From the NCBI GenBank assembly GCA_013298695.1, contig JAAFIS010000004.1, positions 124,001 to 188,000 on the forward strand: a DNA stretch of 64,000 bases. Reading direction: 5' to 3'. This document shows, piece after piece, positions 8,642-16,959 of this stretch. The stretch is from Betaproteobacteria bacterium (GTDB lineage: Bacteria > Pseudomonadota > Gammaproteobacteria > Burkholderiales > Casimicrobiaceae). The notes under the pieces were generated by a model. It did not search any database and was not told the DNA's origin. It saw only the letters and a program-made list of their open reading frames with translations. How positions within the stretch are numbered: the first letter of the stretch is position 1; the number at the start of each line of letters is the position of its first letter. The position numbers were made by a program, and so were the translations under genes.

Positions 8642-8664
8642 CTGCTTAAAAGTTAAGCAGTTTT
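8642..8664 (+). terminator. Rho-independent terminator after kynA
   Basis: CTGCTTAA-AAG-TTAAGCAG perfect 8-bp stem followed by TTTT. It is separate from the palindromic repeat that begins about 20 bp later. Confidence 0.7.
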
Positions 8665-8681
8665 CTACTAGAAGCTTTTTG

Positions 8682-8780
8682 AGTGATCGCCCAATTTATA
8701 TGGGCGAAAAGGGAGAATCGTGACTTTGTTGAGAACTATTATTTTGTAGATTTTCTCCCCAATAAATTGGGCGAAATATG
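8682..8780. repeat. Paired-palindrome interspersed repeat, copy 1 (best conserved)
   Basis: The left arm CGCCCAATTTATATGGGCG (8688-8706) and the right arm CCCAATAAATTGGG (8758-8771) are each palindromic. They are also inverted repeats of each other, with extra pairing inside (GGGAGA at 8711 with TCTCCC at 8754). The centre is AT-rich. It lies between the convergent kynA and GlcG-like genes. Confidence 0.8.
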
Positions 8781-8847
8781 ATAAAGCTACAATCGATTTG
8801 CGTTGAGCTCAAGCGTTGTTTGAACGTCAGTTTGAGCATCCAGCGAA

Positions 8848-9252
8848 TCAAAGAATCGCCGTAATCCCGGCTTTCGCAATTTGCAAATCTTCCGACGACT
8901 TCACGCCCGAGATGCCGACTGCACCAATCGTGTGTCCGTCAACAATGATCGGCGCGCCGCCCTCAAGCGGGGTCACTGCATCCACCGCGAGAAATGAGAA
9001 GCGGCCTTCGTTCACCATCTTCTCGTACACGCCGCTCTCACGACGGCCAATCGCTGCCGTAATTGCCTTGCGCGGCGCGATGGTCGCCGACACCGGCGCT
9101 GCACCATCGAGCCGCTGCAACCAGAGCAAATGGCCGCCATCATCACAAATCGCAACGGTCACCGCCCAATTGTTTTTCAGTGCTTCCGCTTCACAGGCAG
9201 TTGCGATTTTCTTCACATCATCAGCGGTCAACATCGGGCGAGTTTTCATCAT
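8848..9252 (-). CDS. GlcG/HbpS-family protein
   Basis: Small protein of 134 residues. It shows the GlcG/HbpS (formerly DUF336) pattern: AEALKNNWAVTVAICDDGGHLL, APRKAITAA, and the GGAPIIVDGHTIGAVGISG loop. Family members include the haem-binding HbpS and GlcG of glycolate operons, but most are of unknown function. No signal peptide is seen, so it is probably cytoplasmic. It is convergent with kynA and stands apart from the ferredoxin upstream. Confidence 0.85.
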   Translation of the reverse strand: MMKTRPMLTADDVKKIATACEAEALKNNWAVTVAICDDGGHLLWLQRLDGAAPVSATIAPRKAITAAIGRRESGVYEKMVNEGRFSFLAVDAVTPLEGGAPIIVDGHTIGAVGISGVKSSEDLQIAKAGITAIL

Positions 9253-9267
9253 GGTCTTTCAGTTTGT

Positions 9268-9304
9268 GTACGCTCTCCCGCATTGTGGAAGAGGGCTAGG
9301 GTGA
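9268..9304. repeat. CTCTCCC/GAGGG palindromic repeat
   Basis: CTCTCCCGCATTGTGGAAGAGGGCTAGGGTGAGG resembles the widespread intergenic CTCTCCCC...GAGAGGG...GGTGAGG repeat and is related to the copy inside ccmC at 3611. It fills the gap between the GlcG-like gene and the ferredoxin gene. Confidence 0.5.
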
Positions 9305-9317
9305 GGCAAGTAGCCAA

Positions 9318-9578
<261 letters not shown>

Positions 9579-9627
9579 CTATGGTGCGAGCGAGTGATGT
9601 TCTGCGACCGATTTCGGTCAGAGACGA

Positions 9628-10341
9628 TCAACCACCCAAGTACGCCTCTTTCACCCGAGGATCGGCAAGCAGTGCTTTCGCTTCACCCGTCATCTTGATC
9701 TCGCCGGATTCGAGCACGTAGCCGCGGCTGGCGTGTTCAAGCGCGAGCTGCGCGTTTTGTTCGATGAGCAAAATCGTGGTGCCGCGTTTAGCGATCAGAC
9801 GAATAATTTCGAAAATCTTTTCAACCATCAGCGGTGCGAGTCCCATTGAAGGTTCATCGAGCATCAAGAGTTTCGGTTGCGCAAGCATCGCGCGGCCGAT
9901 GGCGAGCATTTGCTGTTCACCGCCCGAGAGCGTGCCCGCGAGCTGCTTGGTGCGCTCTTTCAGACGCGGGATCATGCCGTAGATCTCGTCGACCTCGCGC
10001 ATGATTTGCGCTTTGTCGTTGCGAGCGAACGCACCCATGAGTAAGTTCTCATGCACATCTAAGCGCTTGAACACGCCGCGACCTTCTGGGCAGAGCGCGA
10101 TACCCAAACCCACGAGCGCGTGCGAAGGCACGCCAGTAATGTCTTGCCCTTTGTAGGTGACTTTGCCGCCGACTGGCTTGATGAGCCCAGAGAGCGCGCG
10201 CAGCGTGGATGATTTTCCAGCACCGTTTGCGCCGATCAAGGTCACGAGTTCGCCCTCGTTCACATGAAAATCAATTTTCTTGATCGCTTTGATGCCGCCA
10301 TAGGCGACTTCGAGTTGTTTGACCTCCAGTGTCGCGCTCAT
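9628..10341 (-). CDS. livF: Branched-chain amino acid ABC transporter ATPase LivF
   Basis: ABC ATPase of 237 residues. Walker A GANGAGKSS near residue 37, signature LSGGEQQMLAIGRAM near 139, and Walker B LLMLDEPSMGLAP, the last being a LivF hallmark. It powers high-affinity uptake of branched-chain or related amino acids with LivG. It is last in the operon livH-livM-livG-livF, overlapping livG by 4 nt. Confidence 0.95.
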   Translation of the reverse strand: MSATLEVKQLEVAYGGIKAIKKIDFHVNEGELVTLIGANGAGKSSTLRALSGLIKPVGGKVTYKGQDITGVPSHALVGLGIALCPEGRGVFKRLDVHENLLMGAFARNDKAQIMREVDEIYGMIPRLKERTKQLAGTLSGGEQQMLAIGRAMLAQPKLLMLDEPSMGLAPLMVEKIFEIIRLIAKRGTTILLIEQNAQLALEHASRGYVLESGEIKMTGEAKALLADPRVKEAYLGG

Positions 10342-11132
10342 TTGCTTGCACCCTGTTGAATTTCCGCGTGCGCACCGCCAAGATAAGCCTTGATAACTGC
10401 TGGATCTTTTTGCACCTGCGACGGCGTGCCATCAGCGATTTTTTTACCGTAATCGAGCACTACGATGTGGTGACAGACGTTCATCACGAGGCGCATATCG
10501 TGCTCAATGAGCATCACGGTTTTGCCATCTTTCGCAATTCGCTCAATGAGTTTTCTCAACTCGATAGTCTCGGTGGCGTTCATGCCAGCGGCGGGTTCGT
10601 CAAGTGCGATCATCTTCGGATCGGTCGCGAGCGCGCGTGCGATTTCGAGACGACGTTGTTCACCGTAGGCAAGTGTTCGGCTTTTCTCGCCCGCTTTTTT
10701 TTCCAAACCAATGTAGGCGAGGAGTTGCCGTGAGCGTTCTTCAATCTCGCGCTCTTCGCGTCGAGCCGATGGCGTGCGAAAGATCGCGCCAAACGCACCG
10801 GCTTTGGTGCGCACATGGCGACCGACCATCACGTTTTCGAGCACGCTCATTTCCGGAAACAAACGAATATTTTGGAAGGTACGCGCAATGCCCACTTCGG
10901 CCACTTCGTGTGGCGCTTTCACATTAAGCGGCTTTTCGTCAAAAGTAAACTTCCCTTCATCGACTTGATACAAGCCGGTCAGCGTGTTGAAAAACGTTGT
11001 TTTCCCAGCGCCATTCGGTCCGATCAATCCGAAGATCGAATCGCGTGGAATTGACATCGAAACGCTATCAAGCGCAGTGACGCCACCAAATCGCTTGGTC
11101 ACATTTTCGGCAACAAAAACGAACTTGCTCAT
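10338..11132 (-). CDS. livG: Branched-chain amino acid ABC transporter ATPase LivG
   Basis: ABC ATPase of 264 residues with Walker A GPNGAGKTT, signature LAYGEQRRLEIARAL and Walker B MIALDEPAAGMN, the last typical of LivG. The C-terminal extension ending AYLGGAHAE is also normal for this subfamily. Overlaps livM and livF by 4 nt each, so translation is probably coupled. Confidence 0.95.
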   Translation of the reverse strand: MSKFVFVAENVTKRFGGVTALDSVSMSIPRDSIFGLIGPNGAGKTTFFNTLTGLYQVDEGKFTFDEKPLNVKAPHEVAEVGIARTFQNIRLFPEMSVLENVMVGRHVRTKAGAFGAIFRTPSARREEREIEERSRQLLAYIGLEKKAGEKSRTLAYGEQRRLEIARALATDPKMIALDEPAAGMNATETIELRKLIERIAKDGKTVMLIEHDMRLVMNVCHHIVVLDYGKKIADGTPSQVQKDPAVIKAYLGGAHAEIQQGASK

Positions 11133-12223
11133 ACGCGATCTCCTTCCAACTCGGCTTTACGCTCTGGCGATGGCCATAGACCGGCGGGTTTGTAGAGCAT
11201 GATGAGGATCATCGCGAGTGAGAAGATTAAATTGCGCAATACTTCTGGTGCGACGACGACGAAGCCAAATACTTTTTGCTGCACGTTTTCGTCTGCTGCG
11301 TAGCGAATGACTTCTGGCATGGCCGATAGCAATACAGCACCAAGAATGACGCCGGGAATGTGCCCCATACCACCGAGCACCACCATCGCAAGAATCATCA
11401 CCGATTCCAGCAAACCGAACGATTCAGGGCTCACAAAACCTTGCATCGCGGCGAACAAACCGCCCGCTAGCCCGCCGGTGAGTGCGCCAAACGCAAACGC
11501 TGCGAGTTTTACGTTGCGCACATTGATGCCCATTGCTTTCGCCGCGATTTCGTCTTCCCGCAAGGCTTGCCACGCGCGACCTAAGCGCGAGTGTTGCAGG
11601 TTGTAGACCATCCACACAGAAAAACAGGCAAACGCGAGGAACACGAAGTAGTAGAGCTGAAGACCGCTAACGGGTAGGCCGAATATTTCGATGCCTTTCG
11701 ATAGCTTAAAGCCAAAGAAATTCAATCCATCGATGCCGGTGATGCCCCGCGGACCGTTGGTAATGTTGTAGACCGTGTCGCCGCCTGGCAGTGACACTTT
11801 GTCTAAGTTGTTCATCAGGATTCGGATGATTTCGCCGAACCCGAGGGTCACAATCGCAAGATAGTCGCCGCGCAATTTGAGCACCGGTGCGCCGAGCATT
11901 AAGCCCGCCAGCGCGGCAAGAAATGCGCCGAGGGGCAACAAGACCCACCACGGATAATGCAAGTCGAAGTGTTGCGAGGCAAGCAGCGCCCACACATAAG
12001 CGCCGACCGCATAAAACGCCACGTAGCCTAAATCGAGTAAGCCAGCGACGCCGACGACGACGTTTAAGCCCAACGCAAGCATCACATACAGCAAAGTAAT
12101 GTTGAGAATGCGCACCCAAGCTTGGCCGAGCATGCCCGCGAGGAACGGCAGGATCAGCAAGAAAATGCCGAGCGCGACGATGGCAATGATCTGGTTACGC
12201 TTGTTTTGTAAGAGTGAATTCAT
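11129..12223 (-). CDS. livM: Branched-chain amino acid ABC transporter permease LivM
   Basis: Inner-membrane permease of 364 residues with about ten TM segments. The LNVVVGVAGLLDLGYVAFYAVGAY stretch and the EAA-like GFGEIIRILMNN segment are typical of LivM. It pairs with LivH. The gap to livH is 12 bp. Confidence 0.95.
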   Translation of the reverse strand: MNSLLQNKRNQIIAIVALGIFLLILPFLAGMLGQAWVRILNITLLYVMLALGLNVVVGVAGLLDLGYVAFYAVGAYVWALLASQHFDLHYPWWVLLPLGAFLAALAGLMLGAPVLKLRGDYLAIVTLGFGEIIRILMNNLDKVSLPGGDTVYNITNGPRGITGIDGLNFFGFKLSKGIEIFGLPVSGLQLYYFVFLAFACFSVWMVYNLQHSRLGRAWQALREDEIAAKAMGINVRNVKLAAFAFGALTGGLAGGLFAAMQGFVSPESFGLLESVMILAMVVLGGMGHIPGVILGAVLLSAMPEVIRYAADENVQQKVFGFVVVAPEVLRNLIFSLAMILIMLYKPAGLWPSPERKAELEGDRV

Positions 12224-12235
12224 GGCGAACTCCTT

Positions 12236-13141
12236 TTAAGCGCGTTCGGCGACTTTTTCGCCGATAAGTCCTTGCGGACGGAAGATGAGCACGAGCACCA
12301 GTACGACAAAGGCGAAGATGTCTTTGTAGTCGCCGCGCACGAAGATGAGGCCCACGTTTTCGACGAGCCCCAAGATCAAACCGCCCGCAACTGCCCCCCA
12401 AAGGTTGCCAATGCCGCCCATCACCGCAGCGGTAAACGCTTTCAAGCCCAGCATGAAGCCCATGTAGTAGTGCGCTTGACCGTAGTTTGAGGCCACCATT
12501 ACGCCCGCGACCGCGCCAAGCCCCGAGCCAATCGCGAAGGTTATGGCGATGATCTTGTTGATATCGATGCCCATCAGTCCCGCAACTTTTTGGTCTTCAG
12601 CGGTGGCGCGCATCGCTGTGCCAATTTTGGTTTTGTTGACTAACCACAGAAGACCGGCCATCAGTGAAACCGATGTAATGAGGATCACGATCTCGTTAGC
12701 AGTGACGGTGATCGGTCCGATGTTGATGGGTGATTTCGGAATGATTTCGGGGAAAGTAAAGTAGTTACGACCAAACACCAGAATCGCAACTTGCTGCAAA
12801 AAGATAGACACACCAATTGCGGTGATAAGCGGTGCGAGCCGAGGTGCGCTGCGTAGGGGTCGATAGGCTATTCGTTCGATGCTTACACCGACAATCGCGC
12901 ACACGATCATCGCGGCAAGTATTGCAAGGAGTAGCGCGAGCACTGGCGGAATTCCCGCCGCCGTGAGCGCTTTGGTAACCACGAGTGCGACCAGCGCACC
13001 AATCATCACAATTTCGCCGTGCGCAAAATTAATGAGCTGCAAGATGCCGTAGACCATCGTGTAGCCCAGTGCGACCAGCGCGTACACGCTGCCTACGACC
13101 AGACCGTTGACGATCTGCTGCAGCAAGACGTCGATTGACAT
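12236..13141 (-). CDS. livH: Branched-chain amino acid ABC transporter permease LivH
   Basis: Permease of 301 residues. QQIVNGLVVGSVYALVALGYTMVYGI at the N-terminus and NFAHGEIVMIGA are LivH signatures. First gene of livHMGF. Its promoter should lie in the 136-bp gap to putA (13142-13277). The solute-binding partner is probably livK at 16960, on the same strand but separated by putA and the Lrp gene. Given the putA neighbourhood, substrates beyond branched-chain amino acids are possible. Confidence 0.95.
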   Translation of the reverse strand: MSIDVLLQQIVNGLVVGSVYALVALGYTMVYGILQLINFAHGEIVMIGALVALVVTKALTAAGIPPVLALLLAILAAMIVCAIVGVSIERIAYRPLRSAPRLAPLITAIGVSIFLQQVAILVFGRNYFTFPEIIPKSPINIGPITVTANEIVILITSVSLMAGLLWLVNKTKIGTAMRATAEDQKVAGLMGIDINKIIAITFAIGSGLGAVAGVMVASNYGQAHYYMGFMLGLKAFTAAVMGGIGNLWGAVAGGLILGLVENVGLIFVRGDYKDIFAFVVLVLVLIFRPQGLIGEKVAERA

Positions 13142-13277
13142 GTATTTCCCCAGTTAGTCAAAGTAAATTCGTGCGGGTCGCCGATCCCCCTCGATGGCCT
13201 GACCTCGCAGTGCAACCTCAATTTTGCCTTGAAAGGCGCAGTCTAGGATGCGGGTTTTGCATGCTTACCGCATGGCG

Positions 13278-16241
13278 CTAGCTAGTCATCAAAGCAACAT
13301 TCCCGCCAGCGGCGACCGTGTTTATCGTGAGTGTTTGTTCGGAACAGAATCGATACAAGTAATGCGGACCACCGGCTTTCGGACCAGTGCCGCTCATGCC
13401 TTCGCCGCCGAACGGCTGCACCCCCACCACCGCGCCAATGATGTTGCGATTGATGTACACATTGCCGACATGGGCGCGCGCTGCCAGTGCGAGTGCGCGG
13501 CGATCAATGCGAGTGTGAATGCCAAGCGTTAAACCGTAGCCGAGCGCGTTGATCTCGTCGACAAGCTTTTCTGGATCGCCGCCCCAGCGAACGACCTGCA
13601 GCACAGGTCCGAAAATCTCGTCTTTAACTTCACTCAGCGAGTTCACTTCAAACAACTGTGGATAGATGGTGTTGGGCAAGGGTTTGTCGCCGCGCGTCGT
13701 GGTCGCAAGGAGTTTTGCGGTGGAGTGAAGTCGCTCAACGTGGCGAGATATGCCGGTGAACGCCTCTTCGTCAATGAGCGGGCCGACGTCGGTAGCAAGC
13801 TCCTTTGGCGCGCCGACCGTAAGTTCGCCCATGGCGCCTTTAATCATTTCGATCACGTTGTCAGCGATTGCCTCGTGCAAGCAAAGCACGCGCAGTGCCG
13901 AGCAGCGCTGGCCTGCCGATCGGAATGCCGATTGCACCACCGAGTCGACGACGTGCTCGGGGAGCGCGGTTGAATCCACGATCATCGCGTTCACGCCACC
14001 GGTTTCTGCAATCAATGGGACGATCGGTCCATCCTTATTGACAAGCGTTTTGGCAATGATTTTTGCAACCGCAGTGGAGCCGGTAAACACGACGCCTGCC
14101 GCGTGGGGATGAGCGACTAACGCCGCACCAACGGTGTGGCCCTGGCCGTGTACGAACAACAAGGCCTCAATCGGAACGCCGGATTCATGAAGCAGCGAAA
14201 CCATCTCCTTTGCCACCCGCGGCGTTTGTTCTGCAGGCTTTGCGACAACCGTATTGCCCGTGGCCAGCGCTGCTGCGATTTGCCCTACGAAAATGGCCAG
14301 CGGGAAATTCCAAGGCGAAATTGCAACCCACGCACCACGCCCTTTTAAGAACAAAGTGTTTTGCTCCCCGGTGGGGCCGGGCAACGCAATGGGCTGTGCA
14401 ATGCGCTCGGCTTCGTCGGCGTAGTAGCGCAAGAAATCAATGGCTTCACGCACTTCCGCGATGGCGTCGCCCCAGGTTTTGTGGGCTTCGCAGACGAGTA
14501 GCGCGCAGAATCTCGGAAGCTGCGCTTGCAGTTGATCAGCGGCTTTTCGTAGAGCCACCGCCCGAGTCGCAACCGGCGTTTCACGCCATCGCGGGAACGC
14601 TGAATGAGCGGCGGCCATCGCGGAACGCGTGTCTTCAAGCGACGTCTCGTTCATTGGGGTTAGAACCACCTGTGCGAGCGCTGCAAACAACGGCGCTCGC
14701 ATCGCCTCTACCGTAAGATCGACGCCTGAACTGTTTACGCGCGGCGCGAGGATTGCGTTAGGCAGAGGAATCGGGGCGTCAGAAAAAAAGGCGAGAGGTG
14801 AAGCGAGCAACTCGGCGATCGGAACGTGATCGTCCGCCAGTTGATGAACAAACGAGGAATTTGCGCCGTTTTCGAGCAGCCGCCTAACCAGATACGCCAA
14901 TAAGTCGCGATGCGATCCCACCGGTGCGTAGACGCGCAAGGTGCGCGCCTTCGATGCCGTTTTTAGATACTCGCGATAGACACCGCCGCCCATCCCGTGC
15001 AGCCTCTGCAGTTCGAACGGCGCGCCAAATCGAGTGGCCAGTTGCTCAATCGCGGCGATGGTGGCGGCGTTGTGCGTCGCGAATTGTGGGAAATAGACGT
15101 CGCTACGCCGCAAAAGCACTTCCGCGCAGGCCAGATAACTCGAGTCGGAATGCGGTTTCTGGGTGAAAACAGGGTATGCGGGCAAACCCATTTCCTGAGC
15201 GCGCTTGATTTCGCTGTCCCAATACGCGCCTTTCACTAATCGGCACATCACCTTTACGCCCTGCGATTTAGCGATTTGAGCAACTTTTTCTAGTAAATCG
15301 ACAGAGCGCGTTTGATAGGCTTGTAGCGCTAATCCGAAGCCAGTCCAGCTCGGATGATGATGCGCTATTTTCTTGAGAATCGCTTCAAAGACGTCGAGGG
15401 AGAGCTCCAGGCGATCCACTTCCTCGGCATCAATGGTGAGATTCAAATGCGCGGTTGCGGCAACATCGGCCAAGGCCCAAACGCGGGGCACAAGCTCATT
15501 CATAACTCGCGCTTTTTGCGCGTCTTCATAGCGCGGATGCAACGCCGAGAGCTTGATTGAAATGCCATCTGCTTGCGTTGGGTCTGCAGCGATGCGCCCC
15601 TGCTTTTGCATCGCCGCAACAATGGCTCGAATCGCATGTTCGTACGCTGCGAAGTATCGTTTTGCATCGCCGTCAGTGCGCGCGCCCTCGCCCAACATGT
15701 CGAAGCTGAAACGTAGCTGTGGCGTGGCTTTTCGCTCCTTCGCGGCCTCCGAAATGGCCTCTTCGATGTTCTGGCCCAACACGAATTGTTTCGCGAGCAA
15801 TTGCACCGCGCGCGCAGTTGCCGACACCACGGTTTTCGCACCCAGGCGCGCAAATAATCCCGGGGCGTTTTCATCGTCAGGGAGTGTCTTTTTAGACAAC
15901 GCAATCACCGTGTTTGAAAGGCGACCTAACGATGAATCGCTTGCGCCATCGAAATTTGCGCGGCCTAACTGATCGGCGGTGAGTTCGATTGCCGTGGCCG
16001 AATCCGGAACACGCAATAGCGCCTCAGCCAGTCGCATGAGCGCCAAACCTTCCGGTTTGGAAATTGGATACTCCTTGAGCAGCGATTCCATCGCCCAAAA
16101 CGGCGGCGGATCGCGACGCACGCCTTCGACCCACGGCGCAGCCTGAGCGATGACGCGTTGCCAATCCACTAATGACGCTACCTTTGCAATGTTCGCCTCG
16201 ACAATCGGTTGTTCGGGGAGGTACGGATCAGGCAGGCGCAT
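13278..16241 (-). CDS. putA: Bifunctional proline dehydrogenase / P5C dehydrogenase PutA (no DNA-binding domain)
   Basis: A 987-residue fusion that oxidises proline to glutamate. The N-terminal half is the FAD-dependent proline dehydrogenase barrel (MCRLVKGAYWDSEIKRAQ near residue 330). The C-terminal half is an aldehyde dehydrogenase (ISPWNFPLAIF, GSTAV, ETGGVNAM, and the catalytic cysteine in SAGQRCSAL). It is shorter than trifunctional PutA and lacks the N-terminal ribbon-helix-helix domain, so it cannot autorepress in the E. coli manner. A divergent Lrp-type gene 87 bp away is the likely regulator. Probably peripheral on the inner membrane, passing electrons to ubiquinone. Confidence 0.94.
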   Translation of the reverse strand: MRLPDPYLPEQPIVEANIAKVASLVDWQRVIAQAAPWVEGVRRDPPPFWAMESLLKEYPISKPEGLALMRLAEALLRVPDSATAIELTADQLGRANFDGASDSSLGRLSNTVIALSKKTLPDDENAPGLFARLGAKTVVSATARAVQLLAKQFVLGQNIEEAISEAAKERKATPQLRFSFDMLGEGARTDGDAKRYFAAYEHAIRAIVAAMQKQGRIAADPTQADGISIKLSALHPRYEDAQKARVMNELVPRVWALADVAATAHLNLTIDAEEVDRLELSLDVFEAILKKIAHHHPSWTGFGLALQAYQTRSVDLLEKVAQIAKSQGVKVMCRLVKGAYWDSEIKRAQEMGLPAYPVFTQKPHSDSSYLACAEVLLRRSDVYFPQFATHNAATIAAIEQLATRFGAPFELQRLHGMGGGVYREYLKTASKARTLRVYAPVGSHRDLLAYLVRRLLENGANSSFVHQLADDHVPIAELLASPLAFFSDAPIPLPNAILAPRVNSSGVDLTVEAMRAPLFAALAQVVLTPMNETSLEDTRSAMAAAHSAFPRWRETPVATRAVALRKAADQLQAQLPRFCALLVCEAHKTWGDAIAEVREAIDFLRYYADEAERIAQPIALPGPTGEQNTLFLKGRGAWVAISPWNFPLAIFVGQIAAALATGNTVVAKPAEQTPRVAKEMVSLLHESGVPIEALLFVHGQGHTVGAALVAHPHAAGVVFTGSTAVAKIIAKTLVNKDGPIVPLIAETGGVNAMIVDSTALPEHVVDSVVQSAFRSAGQRCSALRVLCLHEAIADNVIEMIKGAMGELTVGAPKELATDVGPLIDEEAFTGISRHVERLHSTAKLLATTTRGDKPLPNTIYPQLFEVNSLSEVKDEIFGPVLQVVRWGGDPEKLVDEINALGYGLTLGIHTRIDRRALALAARAHVGNVYINRNIIGAVVGVQPFGGEGMSGTGPKAGGPHYLYRFCSEQTLTINTVAAGGNVALMTS

Positions 16242-16297
16242 AGAAAATGTGGTGGGTTGAATTTCTCGTTATGCTATGGACAACTTAAGCAATTAAC

Positions 16298-16325
16298 TCA
16301 CTATAGTTTCAGTGGTTTATAGTGA
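16298..16325. promoter_or_regulatory. Inverted repeat TCACTATA-N12-TATAGTGA between putA and the Lrp gene
   Basis: Perfect 8-bp inverted arms in the 87-bp divergent intergenic region, ending 4 bp before the Lrp-gene ATG. It is well placed to be the operator of the Lrp-type regulator for both genes. Confidence 0.6.
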
Positions 16326-16328
16326 ATT

Positions 16329-16832
16329 ATGCGGCTTCCACATCACCTTGAAAATGAGCGCAACGTGAACACGACCGGACTCGACGCCATCGACCGAAAG
16401 ATTTTGACTCAACTGCAACGCGACGGGCGCGTCACAAATACTGGGCTAGCAGAGCTAGTTTCGCTCTCCCCGACCGCAGTGCTGGCGCGAACTCAGCGCC
16501 TGTATCGTGAGGGATACATCAAAAATGTTGAAGCGCAGCTGGACGCAAAAAAATTGGGCGTTGGCACCATTTTGTTCGTTGAGGTTCGCCTGGATCGAAC
16601 GACCCCGAACGTCCTCGACGCGTTTAGCGCCGCAGTGCAGGTGCATCCCGAAATTGCCGAATGTCACCTGATCGCGGGTGGATTTGATTACCTGTTGAAA
16701 ATGCGCGTGAAAGACATGGACGCGTTCCACCAGTTCGCGAACACGCGGCTCTGGAGCTTTCCCGGCGTGCGGGAGACTCGTACGTACGCGGTAATGCAGG
16801 AAGTCAAAAGCTCAACGCGTATCGCCGTGTGA
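16329..16832 (+). CDS. Lrp/AsnC-family regulator, probable PutR
   Basis: A protein of 167 residues: N-terminal helix-turn-helix (LDAIDRKILTQLQRDGRVTNTGLAELVSLSPTAVLARTQRL) then the RAM ligand/oligomerisation domain (ECHLIAGGFDYLLKMRVKD). This is the standard Lrp/AsnC layout. Lrp-type genes divergent from putA act as proline-responsive activators (PutR) in several proteobacteria; that role is inferred from position. ATG 16329 or GTG 16365 could start it; the latter matches the usual family length better. It lies outside a larger operon. Confidence 0.9.
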   Translation: MRLPHHLENERNVNTTGLDAIDRKILTQLQRDGRVTNTGLAELVSLSPTAVLARTQRLYREGYIKNVEAQLDAKKLGVGTILFVEVRLDRTTPNVLDAFSAAVQVHPEIAECHLIAGGFDYLLKMRVKDMDAFHQFANTRLWSFPGVRETRTYAVMQEVKSSTRIAV

Positions 16833-16905
16833 GATCACACGGCGCGCGAAGTGCATGTGCTGCTTCGAAACGCGTGGCGGCTCGAGGATCGAATCTAGTG
16901 AACAA

Positions 16906-16933
16906 ATAAAAACGGCACCCGAAGGTGCCGTTT
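16906..16933 (-). terminator. Rho-independent terminator of livK
   Basis: Read on the minus strand, a 10-bp stem AAACGGCACC/GGTGCCGTTT with a stable TTCG loop, followed by TTTATTT, 27 bp beyond the livK stop. Confidence 0.85.
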
Positions 16934-16959
16934 CCTAGAGGCGCTGTCGCTATGCGCGA

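Noticed and set aside
9609-9621. Hairpin ACCGATTTCGGT between livF and the ferredoxin gene as a terminator
   Set aside because: The stem is short and no T-run follows on the minus strand, so it is mentioned only in the ferredoxin entry.
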